Positions 1 through 9,528 are shown, counted from the first letter of the stretch. The stretch: 50,042 nucleotides of DNA from Planctomycetota bacterium (GCA_024275365.1 JAJRZG010000115.1:1-50042), one strand, 5' to 3'. Numbers and translations are program-made. The notes: generated from the sequence alone by a model not told the origin.

Positions 1-1
1 G

Positions 2-1135
2 AAGGCTGATTCACCTACATCTTCTCGCCCCAACCCCTGGGCCGCCCGCGATAAACACACCGCCAAGTCTCTCGAAACCCTCGCCGAGGGCGTCGTGAAG
101 TCCGCCCTCTCCGGCCGTGAGCCCAAGTTCGATGTCCCCACGCGCGCCGCCTCCAACACCACCTGGAACAAAAAACGCGGCATCCTCCAGATGGGCAGTG
201 CCACCAACACCCGCCAACTCTTCAACCTCGGTCAGGCCCGCAAGTTCATGCAGACCCTCCTCCACACCCAGGGCATTGGCGACCTCATCGCCCAGGGCAA
301 AACCTCCAGCCTCCGTGGCATGTTCTATCAGGGTCTCCACACCATCCAGGGCACCAAGGAAAAAACCTTCGACGACCAGACCGAATCCGACGGCGTCCTC
401 GAAGACCTCGAAGTCACGCTCGGGGCGCTCCGCGAAGAGCTCCATGTCTTCGCCAAAAAGCGCGGCACCATGGTCGGCAATATCACCGTCATCGACTCGG
501 GCGACGAGATCAACTGCCGTAAAATGGGCTCGGGCGGCTACGCCATCCCCTCCATCTGCGAACCCGAGGTCATCCAGTTCAAGGATGTGCAGGCCGACTT
601 CATTCTGCATGTCGAGAAGGACACCGTCTGGCAGCGGTTCAACGAGGACCGCTTCTGGGAAACCCACAACTGCATCCTGACCGAGGGCTCGGGGCAACCG
701 ACGCGGGGTGTGCGGCGGATGCTCCATCGACTCCACAAAGAGCACGGCCTGCCCGTCATCTGCCTCCTCGACTGCGACCCCTGGGGGCACTACATCTACT
801 CCGTCATCAAGCAGGGCTCGATCAGCCTCGCCTTCGAGTCCCAGCGCCTCGCCATCCCCGAGGCCAAGTTCCTCGGCATCCGCGCCAAAGACTACAAAGC
901 CTGCGACCTCTCCGACGATGTACAGATCAAACTCAACGACCGCGACATCACCCGTGCCAAGCAGATCCTCGCCTACCCCTGGTTCGATGGTCACCGCGCC
1001 TGGAAACGCGAGATCAAGACCATGCTCGACAACGGCTTCAAGATGGAGGTCGAGTCCCTCATCACCAAAGACATCAGCTATGTCACTGAGACTTATGTGC
1101 CCGAGCGGCTGGCGGCGAAGGACTGGCTGAGCTAA
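2..1135 (+). CDS. top6A: DNA topoisomerase VI subunit A (Spo11/Top6A family), 5' end truncated by window edge
   Basis: ORF 95..1135 is open back to position 2 in the same frame. Contains SLRGMFYQ (catalytic Tyr region), EGSGQPTRGVRRMLHRL and the Toprim-like LLDCDPWGHYIYSVIKQGSISLAFES. Confidence 0.9.
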   Translation, partial: KADSPTSSRPNPWAARDKHTAKSLETLAEGVVKSALSGREPKFDVPTRAASNTTWNKKRGILQMGSATNTRQLFNLGQARKFMQTLLHTQGIGDLIAQGKTSSLRGMFYQGLHTIQGTKEKTFDDQTESDGVLEDLEVTLGALREELHVFAKKRGTMVGNITVIDSGDEINCRKMGSGGYAIPSICEPEVIQFKDVQADFILHVEKDTVWQRFNEDRFWETHNCILTEGSGQPTRGVRRMLHRLHKEHGLPVICLLDCDPWGHYIYSVIKQGSISLAFESQRLAIPEAKFLGIRAKDYKACDLSDDVQIKLNDRDITRAKQILAYPWFDGHRAWKREIKTMLDNGFKMEVESLITKDISYVTETYVPERLAAKDWLS

Positions 1136-1242
1136 AGAACATCTCCACCTCGGTCACCATCAAATATGACAACTATCCCACCGGGTGCCACTGGACGAAG
1201 ACCAGTGCGGGAGTACCGGAGGTCTTCTGACATGCTCACGGT

Positions 1243-3222
1243 TCAACACTGGACTTTGCCCGGTGGTACCCGGTGAAAGAGCAGCACCCCCGCCTCGACC
1301 ACGATCCACACCTCGAGCACGAGCATGGCAACGCTGATAATCAGCAGGTGGAGTTTGCCCTCCGCCCCGGCAAACTGACCGACAAGACCCACGATCGCCC
1401 AGCCGGTCATGGCAAGCATGAAGCACATGGGGAGCGCGGTAACCCAGAAGGGCCGCCGGTTCTTCACGAGCCAGACTGTAATGACGAGCAGGGCAAGACC
1501 AGCGAGAAGCTGGTTCGTCGCCCCAAAGATCGGCCAGAGGATGAGGGCTCCCTTGCCAGCTTGAGCGAGACCACCCGAACCTGTGTAGGCATCGGAAAGC
1601 GCCAGCACAGCTGCTGTGGCAACCGCGATCGCCGTCGCGACATACCGATTGCCAACGAACCGGGAGATGGGGTATCGCGGCTGCTGGGGCGCGAAGCGGC
1701 GGGAAGTACCGCCGCATTCGGGGCAGGGTTGTGCCGGGGCGGGGCCTTTGAGGCCCCGTGTCTCTTCAATGGGGCCTGAAAGGCCCCGCCCCGATGGGTA
1801 GCCACAGGCGGCACAGACCTCTTCGCTGGTGAGCGTCATCGTCCCCGCCCCGGCAAGCTCGGCGATCACATACCGCTGGAGCCGACACGCCGAGTCGAGT
1901 GTGGTGGCCGCAAAGCTGGCGACGAAAACCCCCATGATCGCGACCGCCAGCGAGTGGGCGATACCAATGGACTGGATCATGTTGGCCGAGCCCGTGATGA
2001 AGGGGGCGAGTTTGTTGCCAAGGGCGTTGCCGCCGCCCCAGGTGGCGTAGTGGTGCATCCACGCCTCGACTCCCACCAATGTCTCGGATTCGATCAGGGT
2101 TGGTGGCTCACTCAGGATGTACAGCTGAGGCGTCACCGTCCCCAGCCCTATCCCCGCACAGCACGCCAGGATCACCAGCACCGCCAAAAACCCCTCCGTC
2201 AGCATCGCCCCGTAGCCCACATACTGCGCATCCCCCTCGCTCCGCAGCTGACGGCTCGAACACCCAGACGCGACCAGGCAGTGAAAGCCGCTGATCGCCC
2301 CGCACGCAACCGTCACAAACAAGAACGGCACAAACGGCGGCACGAACCCACCCTCGGTCGCTGGGGCAGGCCGAAAGTTCACCGCATCGGCCACGATCGG
2401 CGGGTGCGAAACCACAAGCCCCACCACCAGCAGCCCCATCGCAATGAGCAACTGCCACGAGTTGATAAAGTCCCGAGGCTGCAACAGCACCTGCACCGGC
2501 AGCACGCTCGCGATGAACACATAGACCAGCAGCAGCAGTGTCCAAAAACCCACCGGCGAGATCACATCGGTGATGGCTGCGGGCAGCGTCGGCTGCGCCC
2601 AGGCAAAGTTTGCAGCGATCGCAATTGTGCCATACATCAGCACGATCGCTACCACCGCCCCCAGCAGCAGACTGCCGCCCCGCTTGAGCCACACGCCCAA
2701 GCCAACCGCGATCGGAATCTGCAACCACACCGGCCACACGCTCGACGGGTAGAGCTTGAAGATCGTCGCAATCACCAGCCCGAAGATCGCCAGCACGATC
2801 CACAGCCCCATCAGCACGACCAGCAAGAACAGGATGCGCACCCGCGGCGTGACTACATCGCCCGCCAGATCGGCGATCGTCCGCCCCCGGTTGCGCATCG
2901 AGACCACGAGCGACCCAAAGTCGTGGACCGCCCCCATGACGATCGAACCAACAAGCACCCAGACGAGGGCCGGCACCCACCCCCAGACCACCGCGACCGC
3001 CGGCCCCACGATCGGGCCGGTGCCAGCGATACTGGTGAAGTGGTGCCCAAAGACCAACTCCCGGCGGCTGGGGACATAGTCGATGCCGTCCTCAAACTCG
3101 ATGCTGGGCGCGGTGCGGTCGGGATCGAGGCGGAAGATGCGGCGCGCGAGGAACCGGCCATAGGTGTGGTAGGCGACGAAGTAGAGGATGAAGGCCCCGA
3201 GGGCGATCAGCACGGTTGCCAT
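1243..3222 (-). CDS. cstA: Carbon starvation protein CstA family transporter with a cytoplasmic zinc-ribbon-like insert
   Basis: MATVLIALGAFILYFVAYHTYGRFLARRIFRLD, GIDYVPSRRELVFGHHFTSIAGTGPIVGPA, AVHDFGSLVVSMRNRG are CstA hallmarks. Insert EEVCAACGYP...PCPECGG. Start chosen at internal Met 3222. Confidence 0.92.
   Translation of the reverse strand: MATVLIALGAFILYFVAYHTYGRFLARRIFRLDPDRTAPSIEFEDGIDYVPSRRELVFGHHFTSIAGTGPIVGPAVAVVWGWVPALVWVLVGSIVMGAVHDFGSLVVSMRNRGRTIADLAGDVVTPRVRILFLLVVLMGLWIVLAIFGLVIATIFKLYPSSVWPVWLQIPIAVGLGVWLKRGGSLLLGAVVAIVLMYGTIAIAANFAWAQPTLPAAITDVISPVGFWTLLLLVYVFIASVLPVQVLLQPRDFINSWQLLIAMGLLVVGLVVSHPPIVADAVNFRPAPATEGGFVPPFVPFLFVTVACGAISGFHCLVASGCSSRQLRSEGDAQYVGYGAMLTEGFLAVLVILACCAGIGLGTVTPQLYILSEPPTLIESETLVGVEAWMHHYATWGGGNALGNKLAPFITGSANMIQSIGIAHSLAVAIMGVFVASFAATTLDSACRLQRYVIAELAGAGTMTLTSEEVCAACGYPSGRGLSGPIEETRGLKGPAPAQPCPECGGTSRRFAPQQPRYPISRFVGNRYVATAIAVATAAVLALSDAYTGSGGLAQAGKGALILWPIFGATNQLLAGLALLVITVWLVKNRRPFWVTALPMCFMLAMTGWAIVGLVGQFAGAEGKLHLLIISVAMLVLEVWIVVEAGVLLFHRVPPGKVQC
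1735..1793. repeat. 59-bp palindromic element inside cstA
   Basis: CGGGGCGGGGCCTTT (1735-1749) is the exact reverse complement of AAAGGCCCCGCCCCG (1779-1793). Inner GAGGCCCC/GGGGCCTG extends the pairing. Confidence 0.85.
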
Positions 3223-3284
3223 GCGTGAGAGCGTACCACGAACCCCTCTTCCCACGCACACCCCCACAACCCAAAACCCAAAAC

Positions 3285-3370
3285 TCCGAGCCCCCGACTT
3301 CAGTCGGGGGTGGTCTGTTGTCGGACGATGCATGAACGAACGACCCCGGACTGAAGTCCGGGGCTCAGAG
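3285..3370. repeat. REP-like doublet: two hairpins in inverted arrangement
   Basis: CCCCCGACTtcAGTCGGGGG and CCCCGGACTgaAGTCCGGGG, flanked by actccgag / ctcagagt. The second unit is close to the reverse complement of the first. Confidence 0.75.
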
Positions 3371-3448
3371 TATTTTGACAGTCCGGGCTCGGAGTTCTTC
3401 AACAGTCCGGGCTCGGAGTATTTCAACAGTCCGAACTCGGAGTTTGAC
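3364..3448. repeat. Imperfect 24-bp tandem repeat, about 3.5 copies
   Basis: ctcagagtattttgacagtccggg / ctcggagttcttcaacagtccggg / ctcggagtatttcaacagtccgaa / ctcggagtttgaca. Confidence 0.85.
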
Positions 3449-3501
3449 AAACCGCAGTCCCTCTCCCTCGCCATCGCCCTCACTCCCTGCCATACTTGTC
3501 T

Positions 3502-4374
3502 ATGAAACTCCTCAACCGAGCCGGGGCCGGGTTTGTCGCGTTAGAGACCACGCTGCTGGTGCATGGTGTTCCACGGGCTGAGGCTGCTCCACTTGCCTAC
3601 CAACTCGCAGATGCTGTCCGCGAGGGCGGGGTCCAGCCGGCAGTCGTGGGTGTTGTGGATGGCCGCCCAATCGTCGGGCTCACCGATGACGAACTCGCCA
3701 CCCTCCTGGCTGCTGAGCATGTCGAGAAGGTCAACACGGCGAACCTTGGCATCATCATGCACAGAGGCCAACACGGTGCGACCACCGTCAGCACGACAGT
3801 CGAGTTGGCGGCCCGCGGGGGGATCAGGGTCATGGCGACCGGCGGCATCGGGGGTGTCCACCGCGACTTTGGCTCCTCTCTCGATATCAGCGGCGATCTG
3901 GCAACCCTTGCCCGTTGCCCTGTTGCGGTCGTCACCAGCGGGGTCAAGTCGCTTTTGGATGTCCGGGCCACGCGGGAGGTGCTTGAAACACTCGGCATCC
4001 CCGTCGTCGGCTATCGGACCGACTCGTTTCCCGCTTTTTATGTCCGGGAGACTGATATTCCGCTCGATGCCCGATTTGATGACCCGGCCGAGCTGGCGGC
4101 GTTCGTCCGAGCGGAACTTGCCCGGACAGGTCGCGGGCTGATCGTGGCCAATCCGTGCCCTCTTGTGGAGGCAATGTCGGCTGCGGTTTGGGAAGAGCTC
4201 CTCTCCCGTGCCCAAAAAGCTGTCCCAGAAGCTCATGGGCGTGATGTCACCCCAGCCCTGCTTGCCCAGATTCACGCGCTTTCGGGTGGGTCCTCACTCA
4301 GTGCCAATATCGCGCTGGCGGTTGCAAACGCCCGGTTGGCGGGCGAGTTGTGTCATGGGCTGCTGGTCCGGTAG
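3502..4374 (+). CDS. psuG: Pseudouridine-5'-phosphate glycosidase (PsuG/IndA family)
   Basis: ALETTLLVHGVP, GVVDGRPIVGLTDDEL, KVNTANLGIIMHRGQHGATTVSTT, ATGGIGGVHRDFGSSLDISGDL, GYRTDSFPAFYVR, NPCPL. Confidence 0.95.
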   Translation: MKLLNRAGAGFVALETTLLVHGVPRAEAAPLAYQLADAVREGGVQPAVVGVVDGRPIVGLTDDELATLLAAEHVEKVNTANLGIIMHRGQHGATTVSTTVELAARGGIRVMATGGIGGVHRDFGSSLDISGDLATLARCPVAVVTSGVKSLLDVRATREVLETLGIPVVGYRTDSFPAFYVRETDIPLDARFDDPAELAAFVRAELARTGRGLIVANPCPLVEAMSAAVWEELLSRAQKAVPEAHGRDVTPALLAQIHALSGGSSLSANIALAVANARLAGELCHGLLVR

Positions 4375-4648
4375 GCGGTGCATGGCCGTGAAAGGCACTA
4401 TTCTGCCATTTTGGGGATAAAGAAAGCGCTTCGATCACAACTCTGGTATTGGCAGGAGCGGACCGAGCCGGTACACTGTGCGCGAGGAGTCTGCCCCTTT
4501 CCGTTCGGGGAGGTGGCATTTTGAAGAGAGCAGGCACGCGGGGGTGTGTTGTTGTGTGTTCCGCACGCTGGGTGCGGGGCCAGAGCCACCCAGGCCGCCG
4601 ATCGTGTCAAAGAGTACAAACACCACTCAAGAGAAGGAGCACCCGCCC

Positions 4649-6742
4649 ATGAAGCTGACCCACCGACTGGCCATGACCATTGCTGCTTGTGGCCTCGCGA
4701 CGACCGCGTTCGCCCAGGACAGTGTTTCACCCACCGGCGCTATGCCCGGCGATGCGCTTGAGGTCTACGACGCGACAGAATCATGCAACGCCTATGTCAT
4801 CGATGCGGTCGATTTCACCGCCTCGTGGGGCACTGCCCTTCGGATAGCACCGGTGCTCAAGTCACCCCGGATGCCCGGTGGCACCTTCTATAACAATCTG
4901 ATCTCCGCGCACGCGATCAGCCATGACCTCACAGCAGCGGCTTCATACCCGAGCACTGACTACATGCTCTGGAACGCTCCTGGATTTGGCATCAACGCAC
5001 AGAACAACACCGCCCCCGGCACCATCTCGCCGAGCGGTTCAAGCATGCAGTTTGGTGTCACGCTCGCTGACTTTGGTACGAGTCTTGAGGGAAGTTCTTA
5101 CAACGGCATTCATTCGGCTGTTGTCAATGTTGACCCCGCCGAAGATTCCCGCTTGTATGTCTATCGTGTCAGCACCGCTGTCAACGGCCCGTCCGGTCTC
5201 GACAACAACGCGCAGATAGGTGTTGGTGTCATTGATGCCAACGGCAACATGCACTTCCGGGTTGATGACTTTGGTATTGCTGGTGCCGACCCCATCACGG
5301 GGCAGAATATCTTCCGTACACGCATTCTCGACCGCACATGTGGCGTGCTCAACACCATCGGCGGCACCGGTGGCAGCGATGCCTCTGACTGGCTCGTGGT
5401 CAGCAGCACAACCACACACACCGTCCCCAACGCCCTGCCCGCGAGTCTCGCTGGGCGGCCAGTCTATGGCGGTGTGACCTTTGGGACCGAGTATGGCTAC
5501 GAAGTCTCACCGGGCGTGGTCGCCTACAGCACTGCCCACACGCAGGGCTCGGCCCAATCGCGAGGTGTGAATGGCGTGAGCCTCGTGTCTTGGTTTGGCA
5601 ATGCTGGTGCGGTGGCAACATATGCCCTGCAAGCCAAAACCCTCGGGGCAGACACCGATGCCATCAGCGTCTGGGATGTTGATGCCAACGGTAATGTCGT
5701 CAACCCCGGTGCACTGCTCACCGTCCCCAGCGCCCCGGGCCAGGGCGGAAGCATCACCGACAACGATGACGCTTATGTCATCGGCGGCCCCGTAGGCTGG
5801 GACCTTGACGGCTATCACAGCCAGACTCCATTCCGTGGTGGTACCGGCACTGTCGCCCTCACCGTCGGGCCGGCGGGCGAGCGGCTTATCGCCAGCACTG
5901 TCTATGACAACCTCATCGGTGGCAACGACAACCCGTCCAACGCGATCGTTGTCGGCAGGCACGACACCGGTACTGGCACGACCGCCTGGACCCTCGCGGG
6001 CTATTACGATGCGGCGACTGATACCGGCAAGGCTATCAAGGATGCCCCCGGCGGCACCGCCATTGGGTTGATCACGGGCATGTTCAAGGTCACGGGTGGC
6101 GCACCCCTCGGCCCCTCGATGTCGCAGCCCGCGTTTGATTGTGCGGGGAATGTCTACTTTGTCGCGGCGGTTGAGCTCTTTGGTGATGTGGGCAGCGACT
6201 TTGATGTCGCCCTTGTCCGGGGCATCTACAACCCTGCAACCTTCAGTTATGAGCTTGAACTCATCGCCCAGGGTGGTGATATCTATATGGGCAATAACTC
6301 CGGCACAGCGTACGCCATCACCTTCATGGACCTTGCCGACTCCAACTCGATCTCGTCGGGCAGCTTCTTCTCGAGCAATGTCATGAGCGACTGCTGGGCT
6401 GGTGCCACCCAGGCCGACCTCTCCGGCAGCACCGACCCGAGGGCGGTTGGTGGTGTGGTGCTTAATACACGCATCACCTATGACACCGACGGCGACGGGG
6501 TCTTTGATAACTTGCTCGATGAGAACTATCGCGCGTTGCTCCTCATCACCGGAACCGGTGGTGCCCCTGATCCCTGTGCCTATGCCGACTACAACAGCGA
6601 TGGCACGGTCAACACCCAGGACTTCCTCGCCTATCTCACAGACTGGGTTGCCCAAGACCTCAATGCCGACTGCAACGGTGACGGGGTTGTCAACACTGTG
6701 GACTTCATCTGCTTCCTGACGCAGTGGTCCAACTGCCGATGA
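4649..6742 (+). CDS. Secreted protein with C-terminal dockerin type I-like repeats
   Basis: Signal peptide MKLTHRLAMTIAACGLATTAFAQ with upstream AAGGAG. C-terminus has DYNSDGTVNTQDFLAYLTDWVAQDLNADCNGDGVVNTVDFICFLTQWSNCR (two Ca-binding dockerin repeats). Confidence 0.85.
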   Translation: MKLTHRLAMTIAACGLATTAFAQDSVSPTGAMPGDALEVYDATESCNAYVIDAVDFTASWGTALRIAPVLKSPRMPGGTFYNNLISAHAISHDLTAAASYPSTDYMLWNAPGFGINAQNNTAPGTISPSGSSMQFGVTLADFGTSLEGSSYNGIHSAVVNVDPAEDSRLYVYRVSTAVNGPSGLDNNAQIGVGVIDANGNMHFRVDDFGIAGADPITGQNIFRTRILDRTCGVLNTIGGTGGSDASDWLVVSSTTTHTVPNALPASLAGRPVYGGVTFGTEYGYEVSPGVVAYSTAHTQGSAQSRGVNGVSLVSWFGNAGAVATYALQAKTLGADTDAISVWDVDANGNVVNPGALLTVPSAPGQGGSITDNDDAYVIGGPVGWDLDGYHSQTPFRGGTGTVALTVGPAGERLIASTVYDNLIGGNDNPSNAIVVGRHDTGTGTTAWTLAGYYDAATDTGKAIKDAPGGTAIGLITGMFKVTGGAPLGPSMSQPAFDCAGNVYFVAAVELFGDVGSDFDVALVRGIYNPATFSYELELIAQGGDIYMGNNSGTAYAITFMDLADSNSISSGSFFSSNVMSDCWAGATQADLSGSTDPRAVGGVVLNTRITYDTDGDGVFDNLLDENYRALLLITGTGGAPDPCAYADYNSDGTVNTQDFLAYLTDWVAQDLNADCNGDGVVNTVDFICFLTQWSNCR

Positions 6743-6773
6743 TGCCTGAGAGGACCCGACACTGAACACCCCC

Positions 6774-6806
6774 TGCGCCCCTGTCGATAGACGGGGGCGC
6801 GGCTTT
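6774..6806 (+). terminator. Possible stem-loop terminator downstream of the dockerin protein
   Basis: gcgcccctgtc-gata-gacgggggcgc hairpin shortly after the stop codon; only a weak T tract. Confidence 0.4.
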
Positions 6807-6865
6807 CGATAGACTCTGCGATGGAGAAGTGCCGCCGATAATAGGTGGCGTGATATTGGATCCTG

Positions 6866-8842
6866 ATGGAGACGGTCATGAAGTTGTCCCATGCCTTGTC
6901 GTGCATCGTTGGTTTGGTGGTGCTGTTTACTGCTGTTGCCCATGGGCAGTGGGACCCCAACAACGGGCAGTGGCGAGAGTCCGACCCCGACAACCTCCGC
7001 GTGATGTCATGGAATGTCCAGGACTCGATCACATCGAGCAGCACTCGCAAGCGAGAACAACTCGGCGACTGGCACGCGATTGTCTGTATCATCGCCTCGC
7101 TCCAGCCCGATGTCCTCATCCTCCAGGAAACCGGCGACAACTCGGGCAACGGCACGGGCTCCGGTGTCGATTCGGTCGCGGAACTCACCACCACTCTCGA
7201 CCTGCTCTTTCATGGTGGCAATGACCCCTTCCAGGGCGGGCAGGTCACCTCGTATGTCCAGAAGTATGCGCCAGGCTATGACCTCCCGTTTGTCTTTGTG
7301 TCCAGCGGCACCGACGGGTATAACCGCAATGTCATCCTGAGCAGGTACCCATTTTCCGACCTCAACGGTGACGGCAAGAGCACGCTTTCGGATATCCCCT
7401 TCATCTCGCCCGATGAATGGGCACCCGGTGGTAACGGTGGCATCCGGGGGTACATGTTTGCCGAGGTCGATCTCCCGGACAATATCTATGAAGGTGATGC
7501 GGTGATCGCCAATGCGCACCTCAAGGCTGGCGGCGGCTCGGACGACCACGCCGACCGCGTCCGGGCAGCGAAAAATGTCGGGTATTACATCTACTACCTC
7601 CTCGGAGGTGCAGGAACCGGGTCGCCCGACCCCAACGGCAAAATCGCGGACAACCCGCAGGTTACGCAGATCCTCACGAGCACAACGCCCGTCATCTTTG
7701 GGGGCGACCTCAACGAAGATGAACAACGAAACGGGTCAACTGTCGGACCCGCGGACTGGATCGTCAGAGGCGGTGGGCTCGGTGGCAACAACGGCACCGA
7801 TCGGGACACCAGCGATTCTCGCTATGACGATGCTGCCGAGTTCTTCACCGGCAACCGGACGACGCAGTCTTCAAGCAAGCTCGACTACATCGCGAGTTGG
7901 GACAGCATCGCCGTTGCAATCCGTGAGTTTCTCTTCCTCTCCTCGGCTGTCCCCTCTGGCAAAGAACCCGCTGAGCTTCTCAACTTTCCGACACCCGGCA
8001 ACCCAATCCCCGCCCTTGCGAGCAGCGTCGCGTCTGACCACCGCCCGGTAATTGTCGACTTTGAGCTGCCCACGCAGGCCCAGAGCCCTCCGGGTGAGTT
8101 TGCGATTCTTTCGCCGACCGATGGCCAGATGGACACCGATGAAGCTCCAACGCTGAGTTGGGAACCCTCGTCGGGTGCAATCAGCTATGGCGTACTGCTT
8201 GCTGACAACCCCGGGCTCAACAGCCCGATCATCGATCAGTCAGGGCTCTCGGGGACGAGCCTCGATGTTGCGGGTGGGCTGCTCGACTTTGGCACCACCT
8301 ATTACTGGGGTGTCATCGCGTCAAACAACCTTGGTGATACCAACTCGACACCCTACCCGTCTTCGTTTGTCACACGGGACCTCCCGCTGCCGGGCAACTT
8401 TGCCCTGCTCTCACCTGGGAATGGTGCGACTGATGTTGCCCGAGAGTCCTTATTCAACTGGCAGGATGCCACCGATGCAGAGACATACACGCTCACGGTT
8501 GCGACGGACTCTGGGCTTGGTGATGTGGTGCTTGAGGTTGCGGACCTTGCTTTCAGCGAGTTCCAGGTCAATGGGCCGGTGCTCTCTCCCTGCACCACCT
8601 ACTACTGGGGCGTTACAGCCTTTAATGCTGCCGGGCAGACCGACTCGACGCCGCACCCCTCGCAGTTTGATTCAGAGGGCATAGCCGATTTTTCTGGCGA
8701 TGGCATCATCAACACCATCGACCTGCTGATCTTCCTCAACCTCTGGAATATTCAGGACGAGAGCGCCGATGTCAACCTCGACGGCTCGGTGAACACGCTC
8801 GATGTGCTGTTCTATCTCAACGCCTTTGTTGTCGGGTGTTAG
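6866..8842 (+). CDS. Secreted endonuclease/exonuclease/phosphatase family protein with Fn3-like repeats and a dockerin-like C-terminus
   Basis: Signal peptide MKLSHALSCIVGLVVLFTAVAHG; NLRVMSWNVQDS, ILQETGDN, GGDLNED, SDHRPVIVDFEL are EEP motifs. Repeats LSPTDGQMDTDEAPTLSWEPSSGAISYGVLLADNP / LSPGNGATDVARESLFNWQDATDAETYTLTVATD. C-terminus has DFSGDGIINTIDLLIFLNLW...DVNLDGSVNTLDVLFYLNAF. Confidence 0.88.
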   Translation: METVMKLSHALSCIVGLVVLFTAVAHGQWDPNNGQWRESDPDNLRVMSWNVQDSITSSSTRKREQLGDWHAIVCIIASLQPDVLILQETGDNSGNGTGSGVDSVAELTTTLDLLFHGGNDPFQGGQVTSYVQKYAPGYDLPFVFVSSGTDGYNRNVILSRYPFSDLNGDGKSTLSDIPFISPDEWAPGGNGGIRGYMFAEVDLPDNIYEGDAVIANAHLKAGGGSDDHADRVRAAKNVGYYIYYLLGGAGTGSPDPNGKIADNPQVTQILTSTTPVIFGGDLNEDEQRNGSTVGPADWIVRGGGLGGNNGTDRDTSDSRYDDAAEFFTGNRTTQSSSKLDYIASWDSIAVAIREFLFLSSAVPSGKEPAELLNFPTPGNPIPALASSVASDHRPVIVDFELPTQAQSPPGEFAILSPTDGQMDTDEAPTLSWEPSSGAISYGVLLADNPGLNSPIIDQSGLSGTSLDVAGGLLDFGTTYYWGVIASNNLGDTNSTPYPSSFVTRDLPLPGNFALLSPGNGATDVARESLFNWQDATDAETYTLTVATDSGLGDVVLEVADLAFSEFQVNGPVLSPCTTYYWGVTAFNAAGQTDSTPHPSQFDSEGIADFSGDGIINTIDLLIFLNLWNIQDESADVNLDGSVNTLDVLFYLNAFVVGC

Positions 8843-8884
8843 AGCAGGCTGGTACGCATTGTGAAATAAATCCGTGCGCATCTA

Positions 8885-9008
8885 CGAGCCCTGTGCGCGA
8901 GCACAGGTTTGGGGTGTGCTTTAACATTCGGACATTCACACACCCGAGCTTGCGCTCGGGGCTCGTAGAGGCATGAAAGCCCGTGCTTGCACTCGGGGTT
9001 CGTGAAGA
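8885..9008. repeat. Cluster of three REP-like hairpins
   Basis: CCTGTGCgcgaGCACAGG; CCGAGCttgcGCTCGGGGCTCGTA; CCCGTGCttgcACTCGGGGTTCGT. Confidence 0.7.
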
Positions 9009-9039
9009 CGCTCACGAACTCTTCGCAAACCGTATCACT

Positions 9040-9528
9040 TCACTCGTCCCGGTATCGGCGGAGTTCGTCGAGTGTCGAGTCTAACTGGCGTTTGAGCCGC
9101 CGAACACGCAGCAGTGACCGCACGCGAGTGAGCAGCTCGATCCGGTTGACGGGCTTGGTCAGGAAGTCGTCAGCCCCCGCTTCGACCGCCCGCTCTACAT
9201 CACCGACCTCGTTGAGCGCGGTCACCATGATTACCGGCACATCCCGTGTTCGAGGGTTGGCCTTGATCCTCTCGCAGACCTGAAACCCGCTCATCCGGGG
9301 CATCATCACATCGAGCAGCACAAGATCTGGGAGTTCTGCCTCAACAGCAGCCATTGCCTCGACCCCGTCGCGGGCAGTGCGGATGGTGCAGCCCAGATCG
9401 TCGAGGTAGGCCTGGAGGAGTTCGAGGTTCTGTTCGTTGTCATCCACGACCAGCACACCCGCCTGATCGATCCCGTCACCTTGGGTTTCTGGCTCACTTG
9501 ATGGGTTGCGATGCTCTTGGTTGGCCAT
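9040..9528 (-). CDS. Response regulator receiver (CheY-like) protein
   Basis: VLVVDDNEQNLELLQAYLDDLGCTIRTARDGVEAM, LPDLVLLDVMMPRMSGFQVCERIK, PVIMVTALNE, AGADDFLTKPVNRIELLTRVRSLLR. Confidence 0.93.
   Translation of the reverse strand: MANQEHRNPSSEPETQGDGIDQAGVLVVDDNEQNLELLQAYLDDLGCTIRTARDGVEAMAAVEAELPDLVLLDVMMPRMSGFQVCERIKANPRTRDVPVIMVTALNEVGDVERAVEAGADDFLTKPVNRIELLTRVRSLLRVRRLKRQLDSTLDELRRYRDE

Noticed and set aside
11-994. Long antisense ORF (327 aa) opposite top6A
   Set aside because: Low-complexity Gly/Val/Glu composition; shadow ORF created by high GC3 of the real gene.
1954-3228. 424-aa plus-strand ORF opposite cstA
   Set aside because: His/Arg/Gln-rich shadow of the CstA coding strand; no recognisable domain.
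3364-3448. Possible CRISPR-like array
   Set aside because: Repeats are contiguous with no unique spacers and no cas genes; it is a simple tandem repeat.
6815-6842. Sigma-28-like -10 element (GCCGATAA) upstream of the EEP nuclease gene
   Set aside because: No TAAA/TCAA-like -35 at the required spacing; a single 8-mer is insufficient.
5507-6943. 478-aa minus-strand ORF opposite the dockerin protein
   Set aside because: Antisense to a signal-peptide/dockerin gene; no credible start context or domain.
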